Shown one piece after another: positions 50,329 to 60,200 of a DNA stretch of 64,000 nt. Below the pieces are notes generated by a model, which saw nothing but the letters and a program-made list of their open reading frames with translations, had not been told where the DNA came from and did not search any database. This stretch comes from Clostridia bacterium (GTDB taxonomy: Bacteria; Bacillota; DAOUPZ01). Where the stretch lies: the NCBI GenBank assembly GCA_030625885.1, contig DAOUPZ010000017.1, positions 27,129 to 91,128 of the forward strand. The letters are read 5' to 3'. The position numbers and the translations under genes are program-made. Within the stretch, counting starts at the first letter, position 1, and every line of letters starts with the position of its first letter.

Positions 50329-52005
50329 ATGGAGAATATTAGAAAGTCTTGTTTTATAAAACAACTGGCTTGCCTGATAGTATTTAGTATGATTGCCGGG
50401 TTCTTCGGTATAATGATACCGCCGGCGGCAGATGCGGCTGAACTGGTTGGATTTACGGTAACGGGCGATGGTGTTGAACAAACGGTAAAGTTTACTATGG
50501 ATGATCTGAAGGCCCTGAAGCAGAAAACGTATACCTATTCCGGTTATAATCGGTTTCCGGGATATCGTGTTTTTGAAGATAAGACGGGGCCAACGTTGCA
50601 ATCCATTCTAGAGGCAGCAGGGCTCAAAGAGGATGCCAAGTTATTAACATTTAAAGATGCTGTGGGTTCTATTACTGAGTTTACTGTCGAACAATTGTTG
50701 GAAGATAAACGTTATTATTTCCCAAACGGAGAAGAAGGAACAGAAAATTGTGCACCCAATGGGAATGAAGAAGGAAAGGCTTTGGTGGAAACGATTATTG
50801 CTTTAAATCAGGTAGACGGAACGCTGATGTATGGACAGCAGGTGCCCCATGAAACAACGGTTTGCCACAGTCTTATGGTAGAGAGAATGTGTTTGGGCAA
50901 TACCATTATCGTATCAACAGCAGAACCGGAACAACTGGAAGCACCACGGGCTTTTCCCTTCCCCGGTTCCAAAGTTGCCGGTACGGAGATATGGCTTCAG
51001 TATCAAGATGGCACGAATGATAAAGCGATGATCTATTATACCCTGGATGGGACGGAACCGACGATAAACAGCTATCTGTATAATCCCAGTTATACGTGTT
51101 TTCAACCGGAGTTAAATGGACCGATTGTGATCGATGAGGATACAACGATTAAGACCAGAACACTGGGTTATGGCAAATCAGATAGTGAGGTGGTTACCTA
51201 TCAATACACCATCGGGTCGCTGGCTTGCCGTATTGAAAGTCCAAATTTGAATGAACCCGCTCATTATACGGTTGAAGCCCTTAAAGAAGAGCGAACCCCG
51301 GTAGAGGAACAATATGGTTGCTGTGATGAGGGAGATCCCGTTACCCTGATGGGAAAAGGCGTCCTTCTGGGGACTTTGCTGGATGAACTTGCGGCTTCCG
51401 ACAAATGGGAAGTTGAGTTTATGACCGCCGGCGGTGAAACGTATACGGGGGGGACAGTCAAGGAAGTTAAAGATCAGCAGTGTCTGTTGGCGTATGAAGT
51501 GGACGGCGAAGAAATCGCCGATGTTACGGGCGATGAAACGGTAAACATTCAAATCTTACGGCACCTGAATGATGGCAGTGAACCGGGAAATCGGTTAAAG
51601 CACGTCCAGACCATCAAGTTAATCAACGTAGAAGACGAACTGAGTATCAGCAGCGTCAAACTTCTGAATGATGCGGGTGAGCAAATTTCTGCGGTTGAAG
51701 CGGGTGCAGGATATTGTATTGAAGCGCAGGTTGATAATAATTTGCATAAGGCTACAAAGGCTTTCCTGATTATTCAGGTGCGAAACGGGATAACGGCCAC
51801 GGAAGTGAGCGGGGGCAATGTGGTGGAATGTGTCGCTGTACAAACCGTAGCAGATGCGGCGGGCGAGCGCATCAAGGTGGAATTTACCCTGCCCGATGAT
51901 TTAAGCGGCAAAGGGTATGTTGATGTGATGGTATGGGATGATTGCGAAAATCAATACCCGTTAGGTCAGGCCAGCCATGCACTCAACTTTAATATCATTG
52001 AATAA
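50329..52005 (+). CDS. Exported protein with two sulfite-oxidase-like domains and a chitobiase-C-like domain
   Basis: A 558-residue secreted protein. A signal peptide ends near ADA (residue ~36). Domain 1 (about 39-200) begins FTVTGDGVEQTVKFTMDDLK and includes LQSILEAAGLKEDAKLLTFK and FTVEQLLEDKRYYFPNG, resembling the oxidoreductase molybdopterin-binding fold but without an obvious Mo-ligand Cys. About 215-295 is a chitobiase C-terminal-like (FN3-associated) segment (MIYYTLDGTEPTINSYLYNP). A shorter second domain of the first type follows (300-435), then a ~120-residue C-terminal module from SSVKLLNDAGEQISAVEAGA also found in the proteins at 57223 and 60830. It starts 61 bases after the binding-protein gene, so it is probably in the riboswitch operon. 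Function unknown. Confidence 0.8.
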   Translation: MENIRKSCFIKQLACLIVFSMIAGFFGIMIPPAADAAELVGFTVTGDGVEQTVKFTMDDLKALKQKTYTYSGYNRFPGYRVFEDKTGPTLQSILEAAGLKEDAKLLTFKDAVGSITEFTVEQLLEDKRYYFPNGEEGTENCAPNGNEEGKALVETIIALNQVDGTLMYGQQVPHETTVCHSLMVERMCLGNTIIVSTAEPEQLEAPRAFPFPGSKVAGTEIWLQYQDGTNDKAMIYYTLDGTEPTINSYLYNPSYTCFQPELNGPIVIDEDTTIKTRTLGYGKSDSEVVTYQYTIGSLACRIESPNLNEPAHYTVEALKEERTPVEEQYGCCDEGDPVTLMGKGVLLGTLLDELAASDKWEVEFMTAGGETYTGGTVKEVKDQQCLLAYEVDGEEIADVTGDETVNIQILRHLNDGSEPGNRLKHVQTIKLINVEDELSISSVKLLNDAGEQISAVEAGAGYCIEAQVDNNLHKATKAFLIIQVRNGITATEVSGGNVVECVAVQTVADAAGERIKVEFTLPDDLSGKGYVDVMVWDDCENQYPLGQASHALNFNIIE

Positions 52006-52291
52006 ATTATCAATAATTTTGAATATACAAAACGCATTAAATACAGTACATGAACTTTATAGTAAAAAATAAGATAGATAAACTTTAGGTTAAAGGGGAA
52101 AGACCGCTCACTGCGTTCGCTGAAAGTTAAAGGATTAAAGATTAAAAACATAAGATAAGGAATAGTGAAACATTCTATAATTTACTTCCAACTAACCAAC
52201 TAACCAACTTTCCCCTAATAATAAAATCAATGAAAAATATTTAATGCGTTCTATATAACAATCTTTTAGGCTTCTTTTGCCCCGAACTACC
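52006..52291. repeat. Short-repeat gap
   Basis: Holds CTGCGTTCGCTGAAAGTTAA (52112-52131), CCAACTAACCAACTAACC (52188-52208) and a string AAAATCAATGAAAAATATTT that is also found near 1440 and 1697. No gene is supported. The right end leads into the two-hairpin element at 52292. Confidence 0.5.
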
Positions 52292-52404
52292 GTTTCTAAG
52301 ACTCCCTCTTTTCCAAGAGGGAGTTAAGAAACGCTACGTTCCCGATTCGGTTTTCTAAACGCTTACGTGGGAGAGAAAGAAACGCCACGTAAGCGTAAGA
52401 AAAC
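52292..52404 (+). promoter_or_regulatory. Two long hairpins in the leader of the 52435 gene, unknown class
   Basis: Hairpin 1 (52292-52332): GTTTCT / AGAAAC outside and ACTCCCTCTT-TTCC-AAGAGGGAGT inside. Hairpin 2 (52350-52404): GTTTTCT / AGAAAAC outside and a perfect 12-bp ACGCTTACGTGG / CCACGTAAGCGT inside, with a 14-base purine-rich loop. Both have the same outer motif and small internal loops. Neither has a T-run. They sit 30-140 bases before the start codon. They match no riboswitch class that I recognise. Confidence 0.6.
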
Positions 52405-52434
52405 TATTCATTCAGGAAAAGAAAGGAGAAGATC

Positions 52435-55212
52435 ATGATGTTACCCGGGAAGAAACATTTAATACATATGATGATCATGCTGATTTTATCATTATTGATA
52501 GTCGGTATCGGCTATGCAAATGATGACAGCATTACAGTCAATCTGATTTCCCCCAGTACACAGCAGGTATATAAACCGGGGGAGACAGTAGAGATAAGCG
52601 GAACCGCGCAGGGGTTAATTGAAGTTGCGCTAGCGATACGGAATGAACAGGGCATCCTGCTTTTTATGGCACAGCCCAAAGTCGAAGATGGTGCATTTAC
52701 GGCAAGTTTTACGCTGCCGGAAACAGCGGTGGATGGCGAATATACGCTGACCCTTGGTGCTTTAGGTTTATCGGGGCCGCAACATTATACGTTTGAGGTA
52801 AGCAAAGATGGTGGTGCCAGTGTTGAACTGCAGAAACCTTTAGCGGATGAACCGTTTGAACCCGGAGCTATTGTGGAAATAACGGGTACGGCTCAAAGAA
52901 TGGAGAATATAGCCATTTGTGTGCGTAACAGTAAGCGCGGGCGTATTTATGCGGCCCAGCCGTCTGTGGATGAGGAAGGGTGTTTTACAACGCATTTTAC
53001 CCTTCCGGAAGAAGGCGTTGAAGGGGAATGTTCGATTGTGATGACCGGTGCTGGGCTGGCGACAGCACAAATTGCTAATTTTACAGTAGATGCAGAGGAT
53101 GAAACCGGTAGTGATCCAGGCGGACAGGTTCCCCAGGAAGATCCCATTCTCTTTATACAAGGTAATGGTGTGAATAAAAAAGTTTCTTTTACCCGTACCG
53201 AACTGGAAGAAATGAATCAGGAAAGGCAGATTTTTTCAACGGTGAGTGACTGGCCAAGCAACTCATTTGTGGCCGGCGAGGGCGTACCGTTACAGGATTT
53301 ATTGGATGAGGCCCAAATGAAATCGAGTGCTACATTGATTAATATTGAAGGTACAGACGGCTATAATTTCAGCTTTACCGTTGAAGAACTGCTGGAAGAT
53401 ACGCGCTGCTATTATCCAAAACTGACGTCAGGATCTACCTCGGGCAAGGAAGCGGTAGAACCTATCTTGGCGTTGCAGGCTGCAGGAAAAGCAGATTTTG
53501 GGAGGATGACGGAAAAAGATACCCCTGTCGTATATTTTGGGCAGCGTGCACTAAGCGAACAAACACTGATTCAATTTGTCAGAGAAGTTGAAACGATTAC
53601 GGTATCTACGGAATCTTCCGATCAGTGGGATGAGCCGACAGCCAAAATAATGGCACCTGGTTCGAATGAAAAGGATGCAACAGATGGTGGCGATATAGAA
53701 GCCGGCTCTAAAATCATCCTGAAAGGAGATTTAAAAGCCAAGGTTTATTATACCACTGACGGCAGCAAACCAGATCTTGACAGCAAGATGTATAATATCA
53801 GCCACCATGACACGGATTTAAACAAACCGATCGTTGTGGAAAAAAGCACCTGTATTAAAGCGATGGTTGTCGGGCCTGGGAAAGAGGATAGTGATGTTGT
53901 TACGTTTGAGTTTATAGTGGACGGACAGCCGATTGAAAACCAGAACTTGGATGAGAGTCAGGAACCTCAACCGGTTATTGATACCGATGACAGCATCAAA
54001 AAAGAACCGCTCAACCTGGCAAACGGGCGCAAAGGCGAGCAATTGACTTTACAAACCAGTGCGTTGGAAGATATCGAAGAGGCCGAAGAGGGGAGCCAAC
54101 TGGCGCTGACTTCTACCAGTAAAGTAGATGAAGTGAGAGCCGAAGTGCCTGCGAAGGTGTTGCAAAAAGCAGAAGAAAAAGGCTTGTCTGTGACCATCAA
54201 TAGTTTGATCGGGCATTATACGCTGCCCCTCAATGCGCTCATGCTCAGCCAAACAGCGGCGGAGCTGGGGGTGAAAGTAGCGGAATTGGACTTAAATATT
54301 GTCATCTCCCGGGTAACAGATGAAGTTAAAGATAAGCTGGCCGGCAACATGCCGGAAGGGCAAGCGATGCTGGTTGATCCCGTCGAATTCAAAATAGAAA
54401 TCACAGCACCCAACGGTAAGAAAGCAGCGTATCAATCATTTGGCAGGACGTATGTAGAGCGTACGATTCCGCTCACCAATAAAATTAATAACCGGCAAGC
54501 CACAGGGGCTGTGTGGAATGAAGCAAAAAGCAAATTCTTACCGGTTCCGACCCGCTTTGAAACCCGGGACGGGGAAAGCTTTGCCGTGATCTTAAATCGG
54601 ACAAACAGTTTATATACCGTTCTGCAGTCTCATAAAACCTATGATGATATTCAGGACAGCTGGGCCAAAGCCGATATTGAACTGCTGGCATCTAAGATGC
54701 TGATCAACGGTAAAAGCGCCACAACCTATGAACCTGCCAGCAACATTACCCGGGCCGAATTTGCCGCCCTTTTAGCCAGAGCGCTGGGACTGCAAGAAGG
54801 CACGTTACAGGAAGGGCAATTTAAAGACGTGGCAGCTGCGGCGTGGTATGCGGGCAGTGTCGCGGCGGCAACGAGTGAGGATATCATTAAGGGTTATGAG
54901 GGTAATCTCTTTAAGCCTAATAGCAACATCACCCGTCAGGAAATGGCCGTGATGATTGCCCGGGCAGCACGTGTGGTCGGGAAAGAGGGAGAACTGTCCG
55001 ACAGCGCGCAAGCGCAGCAGCTGGCTCAGTTTAAAGACAAGGAAGCCATTCCTGATTGGGCGGCAAAATCAGTGGCTCTGGCAGCCGATGCTGAGATGAT
55101 CAAAGGGATGCCGGATGGCCATTTTGCACCGCAAATGTTTGCCGATCGCGCCCAGAGTGCGGTTATCCTGAAACGGTTTTTAACGTATATCAATTTTATA
55201 ACCATAGATTAA
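52435..55212 (+). CDS. SLH surface protein with Ig-like repeats and a sulfite-oxidase-like domain
   Basis: A 925-residue wall-bound protein. After a signal peptide (to ~GYAND) come two ~95-residue Ig-like repeats (VNLISPSTQQVYKPGETVEI and VELQKPLADEPFEPGAIVEI). A domain like those in the 50329 protein covers about 235-395 (ILFIQGNGVNKKVSFTRTEL; DGYNFSFTVEELLEDTRCYY; VYFGQRALSEQTL). A chitobiase-C-like segment follows (KVYYTTDGSKPDLDSKMYNI, ~430-500), then a ~210-residue unassigned part. Three C-terminal SLH domains begin at about 740 (DIQDSWAKADIELLASKMLI, FKDVAAAAWYAGSVAAATSE, FKDKEAIPDWAAKSVALAAD) and would anchor it to the cell wall. AAAGGAGAAGATC precedes the ATG. Function is unknown. Confidence 0.85.
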   Translation: MMLPGKKHLIHMMIMLILSLLIVGIGYANDDSITVNLISPSTQQVYKPGETVEISGTAQGLIEVALAIRNEQGILLFMAQPKVEDGAFTASFTLPETAVDGEYTLTLGALGLSGPQHYTFEVSKDGGASVELQKPLADEPFEPGAIVEITGTAQRMENIAICVRNSKRGRIYAAQPSVDEEGCFTTHFTLPEEGVEGECSIVMTGAGLATAQIANFTVDAEDETGSDPGGQVPQEDPILFIQGNGVNKKVSFTRTELEEMNQERQIFSTVSDWPSNSFVAGEGVPLQDLLDEAQMKSSATLINIEGTDGYNFSFTVEELLEDTRCYYPKLTSGSTSGKEAVEPILALQAAGKADFGRMTEKDTPVVYFGQRALSEQTLIQFVREVETITVSTESSDQWDEPTAKIMAPGSNEKDATDGGDIEAGSKIILKGDLKAKVYYTTDGSKPDLDSKMYNISHHDTDLNKPIVVEKSTCIKAMVVGPGKEDSDVVTFEFIVDGQPIENQNLDESQEPQPVIDTDDSIKKEPLNLANGRKGEQLTLQTSALEDIEEAEEGSQLALTSTSKVDEVRAEVPAKVLQKAEEKGLSVTINSLIGHYTLPLNALMLSQTAAELGVKVAELDLNIVISRVTDEVKDKLAGNMPEGQAMLVDPVEFKIEITAPNGKKAAYQSFGRTYVERTIPLTNKINNRQATGAVWNEAKSKFLPVPTRFETRDGESFAVILNRTNSLYTVLQSHKTYDDIQDSWAKADIELLASKMLINGKSATTYEPASNITRAEFAALLARALGLQEGTLQEGQFKDVAAAAWYAGSVAAATSEDIIKGYEGNLFKPNSNITRQEMAVMIARAARVVGKEGELSDSAQAQQLAQFKDKEAIPDWAAKSVALAADAEMIKGMPDGHFAPQMFADRAQSAVILKRFLTYINFITID

Positions 55213-55257
55213 CAGAGAATATAGATCCTGATTTTCATAACAAAGGAGTGACATAAC

Positions 55258-56436
55258 GTGATAAACAGAAAATGGTTAAGCGTGACTGTTTTATGTCTAG
55301 TCGGGTGTTTAGTGGCAATCGGCAGCTTTTTCAGTCAGGCGCAGGCAGCAGAAGAAGTGATTCATATTACGGGTGACGGCATAACGACGCCGCTGGATAT
55401 AACGCGTTCCGATTTAGAAAAGATGCAAAAAGAGAGGATACAAACGATTTATTCTACTAATCTTAAGGATTTAGTGGCAGCAGAAGGGATTCCGTTAGAA
55501 GTGATCTTAAAGAAAGCTGGATTGAAGCCGGAAGCGAATCTGATTCGAGTTAAAGGGACGGATGGTTACTTTAGAGCGTTTACGGTAAAAGAATTGCTGC
55601 AGTATCCCCGTTATACCTATCCTAAAATCAAGCAGGATTCGCGGGATGGCGTCAAACCGGTTCAAACGATGATTGCACTCAAATCGGGGAGCGGCACCAA
55701 AGGTTTTGCCGGCTTAAAAGAAGATAAAATGCAGCTTTGCGTCGGGCAGCGGTCCATCTCGGATTATAACAATCTGTACTTTGTCAGAATGGTGGCCTCA
55801 ATTGAAGTATCTACCATGGGGCCGGAAAAATACTATCAATTCAATTTCAAGGATATCAGCAGCGTTCCCTGGGCGCAAGAAGCCATTGAAAAACTGGCGG
55901 GGGATAAAAAAGTCATTAACGGTATGAATAAGACCGCCTTTGCGCCGAGCGGGTTATTGACGCGGGCTCAGTTTGCCAAAATGATCGTTTTGGCTAAAGG
56001 AAGTCCACTTAAAGCATCATCTAAAGGGCTTTTTAAGGATGTGAGCAGTAAAGCATGGTATGCACCGTATGTGGCGCAAGCGGTCAAGGATGGCTTCATC
56101 GAAGGGTATCAGGACGGGACTTTCAAGCCCGAAGCCCAGCTGACCAAGGAGGAAATGATTACGATTGTGATCCGGGCTTTGGATCAAGAAGATGAGGCTA
56201 AAAAACTGAAAACGTTGACCCATTTAAGTCAGACCGGGATCTCCAGCTGGGCCAGAGGCTATGTCGAACTGGCCGACCAGGAAGACTTGCTGGAATATGG
56301 GCATCTGGTTAAGGGAAATCAATTGGCCGGTACCAAAGCGGTCACCAGAGCCGAAGCAGCAGAAACGGTATTCCGGATGGTCAGTTACCGTCCGAAGAAT
56401 GCCGGCGGGGGCGGTTGTCCCTGCGGGTTGAAGTAA
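55258..56436 (+). CDS. SLH surface protein with one sulfite-oxidase-like domain
   Basis: A 392-residue short relative of the preceding protein, 45 bases downstream. Signal peptide to about AQAAE (residue ~31). The shared domain (about 33-190) has IHITGDGITTPLDITRSDLE, VAAEGIPLEVILKKAGLKPE, DGYFRAFTVKELLQYPRYTY and LCVGQRSISDYNNLYFVRMV. Three SLH domains follow (FKDISSVPWAQEAIEKLAGD, FKDVSSKAWYAPYVAQAVKD, the third near GISSWARGYVELADQEDLLE). It ends with a Gly/Cys tail GGGGCPCGLK, an unusual feature that could bind metal or form disulfides. The start is GTG 55258 behind AAAGGAG. Confidence 0.85.
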   Translation: MINRKWLSVTVLCLVGCLVAIGSFFSQAQAAEEVIHITGDGITTPLDITRSDLEKMQKERIQTIYSTNLKDLVAAEGIPLEVILKKAGLKPEANLIRVKGTDGYFRAFTVKELLQYPRYTYPKIKQDSRDGVKPVQTMIALKSGSGTKGFAGLKEDKMQLCVGQRSISDYNNLYFVRMVASIEVSTMGPEKYYQFNFKDISSVPWAQEAIEKLAGDKKVINGMNKTAFAPSGLLTRAQFAKMIVLAKGSPLKASSKGLFKDVSSKAWYAPYVAQAVKDGFIEGYQDGTFKPEAQLTKEEMITIVIRALDQEDEAKKLKTLTHLSQTGISSWARGYVELADQEDLLEYGHLVKGNQLAGTKAVTRAEAAETVFRMVSYRPKNAGGGGCPCGLK

Positions 56437-56522
56437 TAGTTAGTGATTAGTTTGATTTTATCTTGAGTTGCAGCAGCAGGAAATGATTAAAAATCCATCA
56501 TAAAAAACAGGAGGTTAGGACA

Positions 56523-57089
56523 ATGAAATTAAAATCTACAAAATTATTGAGTGTATTGTTAGTTTTATCCTTAGTGATCTGTTTTGCCAGCTTTAGTGCT
56601 TTTGCGGATACCAGTTCTGTCGTTGTTAAATTGGATGGTGTGGCGCTAGAAACGTATACTTCTACACAGTTAAATGCTTTGAATCAAACACCACTACAAA
56701 GACTATACTCTGCTAAGGATGATTGTCATCCTCGCAATTATTACTACTATTGTGCGGAAGGTCCTGATCTTGAAGATGTCTTAGTGGATGCATTAGGCAC
56801 AGACTTAAGTAATATTGTTTCAATTCAGGTAAAAACTGCTGATAATGACAGTACAACATTTACCAAAGCAGAACTAATTGATGATACACGTTATTATTTT
56901 TCATCACCGACTAGTGATGGAGATGAAGTAAAGACAGTCATCGCTACCAAGCAAGCATCCGGTACTGACTATTCTAATTTAAGTACCTCTGAGTGTTTGA
57001 GACTGTTTTACGGTCAGACAACGTCGGAAGATGAAGTCAGACAAAATTATATGAAATATGTTAATGAAATTAATCTACTTACTAATTAA
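56523..57089 (+). CDS. Secreted single-domain sulfite-oxidase-like protein
   Basis: A 188-residue protein with a signal peptide (to about SAFADTSS, residue ~28) and just the shared domain: VVVKLDGVALETYTSTQLNA, GPDLEDVLVDALGTDLSNIV, FTKAELIDDTRYYFSSPTSD and LRLFYGQTTSEDEVRQNYMK. It has no anchor. The N-terminal half has an unusual Cys/Tyr-rich stretch (DDCHPRNYYYYCAEG). It is more AT-rich than its neighbours. Presumably it works with the SLH proteins upstream. AACAGGAGGTTAGGACA precedes the ATG. Confidence 0.82.
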   Translation: MKLKSTKLLSVLLVLSLVICFASFSAFADTSSVVVKLDGVALETYTSTQLNALNQTPLQRLYSAKDDCHPRNYYYYCAEGPDLEDVLVDALGTDLSNIVSIQVKTADNDSTTFTKAELIDDTRYYFSSPTSDGDEVKTVIATKQASGTDYSNLSTSECLRLFYGQTTSEDEVRQNYMKYVNEINLLTN

Positions 57090-57222
57090 CTAGCTGGATA
57101 CATTTAGTTTAATTATAAAAATGCTTTAGAATCATCTGCAAGCTGCTGCAACTCATTTTAATAAAAATTTGCAAATAACGTTTTGAGTAACCATAAGTAA
57201 AAGAAAGGAAGGCGTGATTGAT

Positions 57223-60200
57223 ATGAAAAAAATATGGTCAATCATCATCTGTTTTGCCATGCTGTCGAGCTGTCTGCCGAAAGGTTGGGCGGAAGAGGCC
57301 GTTGTTTCCGGTGATACGGATAGCGTTCTGCCGCAGACTCCGGCGGCTTATGCTGCGAGCGATTATGTTTTAAAGGCGGCCCGGATCGCGGTTAGCAGCC
57401 GTCATACCGCCGTTGTCATGCAGGACGGAACGGTGGAAACGTGGGGTGATAATAGCGACGGACAGCTGGAAGTACCGGTAGATTTGAAAGATGTCAAGGC
57501 GGTGGCTGCAGGCGGTTCGCATACACTGGTCTTGAAAGCGGACGGTACCCTTGTTGCTTGGGGCGACAATAGCTCTGGTCACTGCGATATCCCCGCTGAA
57601 CTGAATGGCGTAAAAGTAAAAGATATTGAAGTGGGGGGCGCGTCTGCGGCGCTTACGGAGAACGGTTTAGTGGTGCTGTGGGGAGGAAGATATGAAGCAA
57701 TGCGTACCGTCCCCGACAGTTTAAGCGACAAATCAGTCGCAGCCATCGCAGTTGGGAGTAATCACGTATTGGCATTGACGGAAGACGGGAAAGTGACAGC
57801 CTGGGGAAGTAACATTTTTCAGCAATGCGATGTGCCTGAGGGGTTAAATGGTCATGTGGTGGCCATTGCGGCAGGAGGTTATAGTTCTTTTGCCTTGAAA
57901 GATGATGGTACGGTGATCGCCTGGGGAAGAAATAGTTCTGGGAAGTGTGAAGTCCCTGAGGATCTGAACCAGGTGGCAGCGCTATCCAATGGTCCGCTGG
58001 CTTTAAAAGCGGATGGGACGGTGGTTGTTTGGGGTAGTAGCAATCGATATGGTCAGCAAGATATACCGGCCGGGCTGGATCATGTAGAAGTGCTGGCGAC
58101 GGAAAATGGTGTCTGCTATGCCGTTCAGGAAGACGGGATGCTTGCAGCCTGGGGCAACAATAAATACGGCCAGTGTGACATCCCGGAGGGGCTTAATCTT
58201 GCCAGTGCGGTGAGTATCAACAACAAGCTCTGCAACCTTGAAATAGCGGGCTGTGACCTCTATCCTGCTTTCAGCAGTACGGAATCGGAGTATGTCGTGG
58301 ATGTTGCGCCTGATGTTGACACAGTCACCCTTACGGCGCAGCTTTACAGCAGTAAAGCACAGTTGATGGTCAATGGCGAGGCGGCAACTGACGGAACGCC
58401 TGTTGTTATCAGCAATCTGGAAGCGGGGGATAATCCCGCCGCAATCAAGGTGACCTCAGAGTACGGCAGTGAGCGGACCTATACGGTTCATATCAAACGC
58501 GTTAGTACGGACTATGCTCTGCCGCAGACGCCTGCAGCCTATCAAGCTGGTGATGATGCGCAGTATGCTCGCCGGCTGGCAACAGGCCGTCAGCACAGCC
58601 TGGTCATAAAAAAAGATGGTACGGTCGTTGCCTGGGGGAGTGGTTCAGAGGGTAGATGCAATATGCCCCGGGGTTTAAATCAGGTGACCGCGGTAGCGGC
58701 TGGTGGGAAGCATAGCCTGGCCTTAAAGGCAGACGGTACGGTGGCTGCCTGGGGAGATAATTTTTACGGCCAGTGTGATGTACCGGAAGGGTTAAGCGAT
58801 GTGGTTGATATAGTGGCTGCCGGTAGAATGTCAGCTGCTTTGAATAAAGATGGCAAGATTGTGATTTGGGGTGAAGATAATTATAATCTGTATGATGGAA
58901 TGCCAGAAGATTTGCAGGGAGAATCCAGCGATGTCGTCGATATAGCATGCAGTGGTTCTCATATGCTGGCTTTGAAAAAAGACGGTACGGTGGCTGCCTG
59001 GGGAGATAACAGCGGGGGCCAGTGCGATGTACCCGCCGGGTTAAATGATGTCGTCTCTATTGCTGCCGGTTGGAATCACAGTATGGCCCTTAAAGCGGAT
59101 GGTACCTTGGTGACATGGGGTAAAACTTTTTATATGGACTATGATTTTAAGCTTCCAGCTCCGTTGCACTATGTCAGGGCCATTGCTACGGGCAATCTTC
59201 ATAGTGTTGCCTTAAAATGGGACGGTAGTCTGGTTGTCTGGGGAGTGAACGAGGATTTGAAAGTGGTTTCTGAACGGGACGATATTCTGGCAGTGAGCAG
59301 TGATTATGATCATTTGCTGGCGCTGCATGCGGATGGGATGGTCACCGCCTGGGGTGATAATTCTAATGGACCGTGTGATGTACAGCAGGGGCTTAATCTT
59401 TTTGCAGATGAGGAACCTTACATGGGACTGGGACCTGATATCCCGCAGACGCCCTCAGAATATGCTGCCAGTGACTATGTAAAGATTGCGGCAAAGATTG
59501 TAACCGGATTAGGCTGTTTAGGCGTTTTAAATGGGGATGGTACAGTCAAAGCCTGGGGATTAAATAATTTTGGCCAGTGTAACGTGCCGGCGGATTTAAA
59601 CCATGTCGTTGCATTATCGGCTTGTGACTATAATATGATGGCTTTAAAAGAGGACGGCACGGTTGTTGTGTGGGAGGATAATATCTTCGATCAGTGCAAT
59701 GTCCCGGAAGATTTAAGCCATGTAACGAAAGTAGCAGCAGGCCTACAGTTTTGTCTGGCCTTAAAAGAGGATGGAACGGTCGCCGCCTGGGGGCATAACG
59801 ATAAAGGGCAGTGTGATGTTCCCCGGGACTTAAGTGGTGTAACGGCGATTAGCGCAGGAAATTATCATAATTTAGCGTTAAAGGCGGATGGTACGGATAG
59901 TACGGTTGTGGCCTGGGGCAGTAATGATGAGGGCCAATGCGATGTCCCGGAAGGCTTAAATCATGTGGCGGCTATTTATGCCGGAGGTAATTATTCCCTG
60001 GCCTTAAAAGAGGACGGGACAGTCGCGGCCTGGGGTAATAATGACTGGGGTCAATGCGATGTGCCGGAAGACTTAAATGATGTGGTAGATATATCTATAG
60101 GCGGCGGTAGTTGGGCAGCATTGAAAGCCAATGGGACGGTGGTTGTATGTGGGAGTAATTATATGGGCATACGTAATGTACCCGTGGGCTTACATGATGT

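Noticed and set aside
52292..52404. Intrinsic terminators
   Set aside because: Both hairpins lack a T-run, and the gene starts within 30 bases after the second; a leader structure is more likely.
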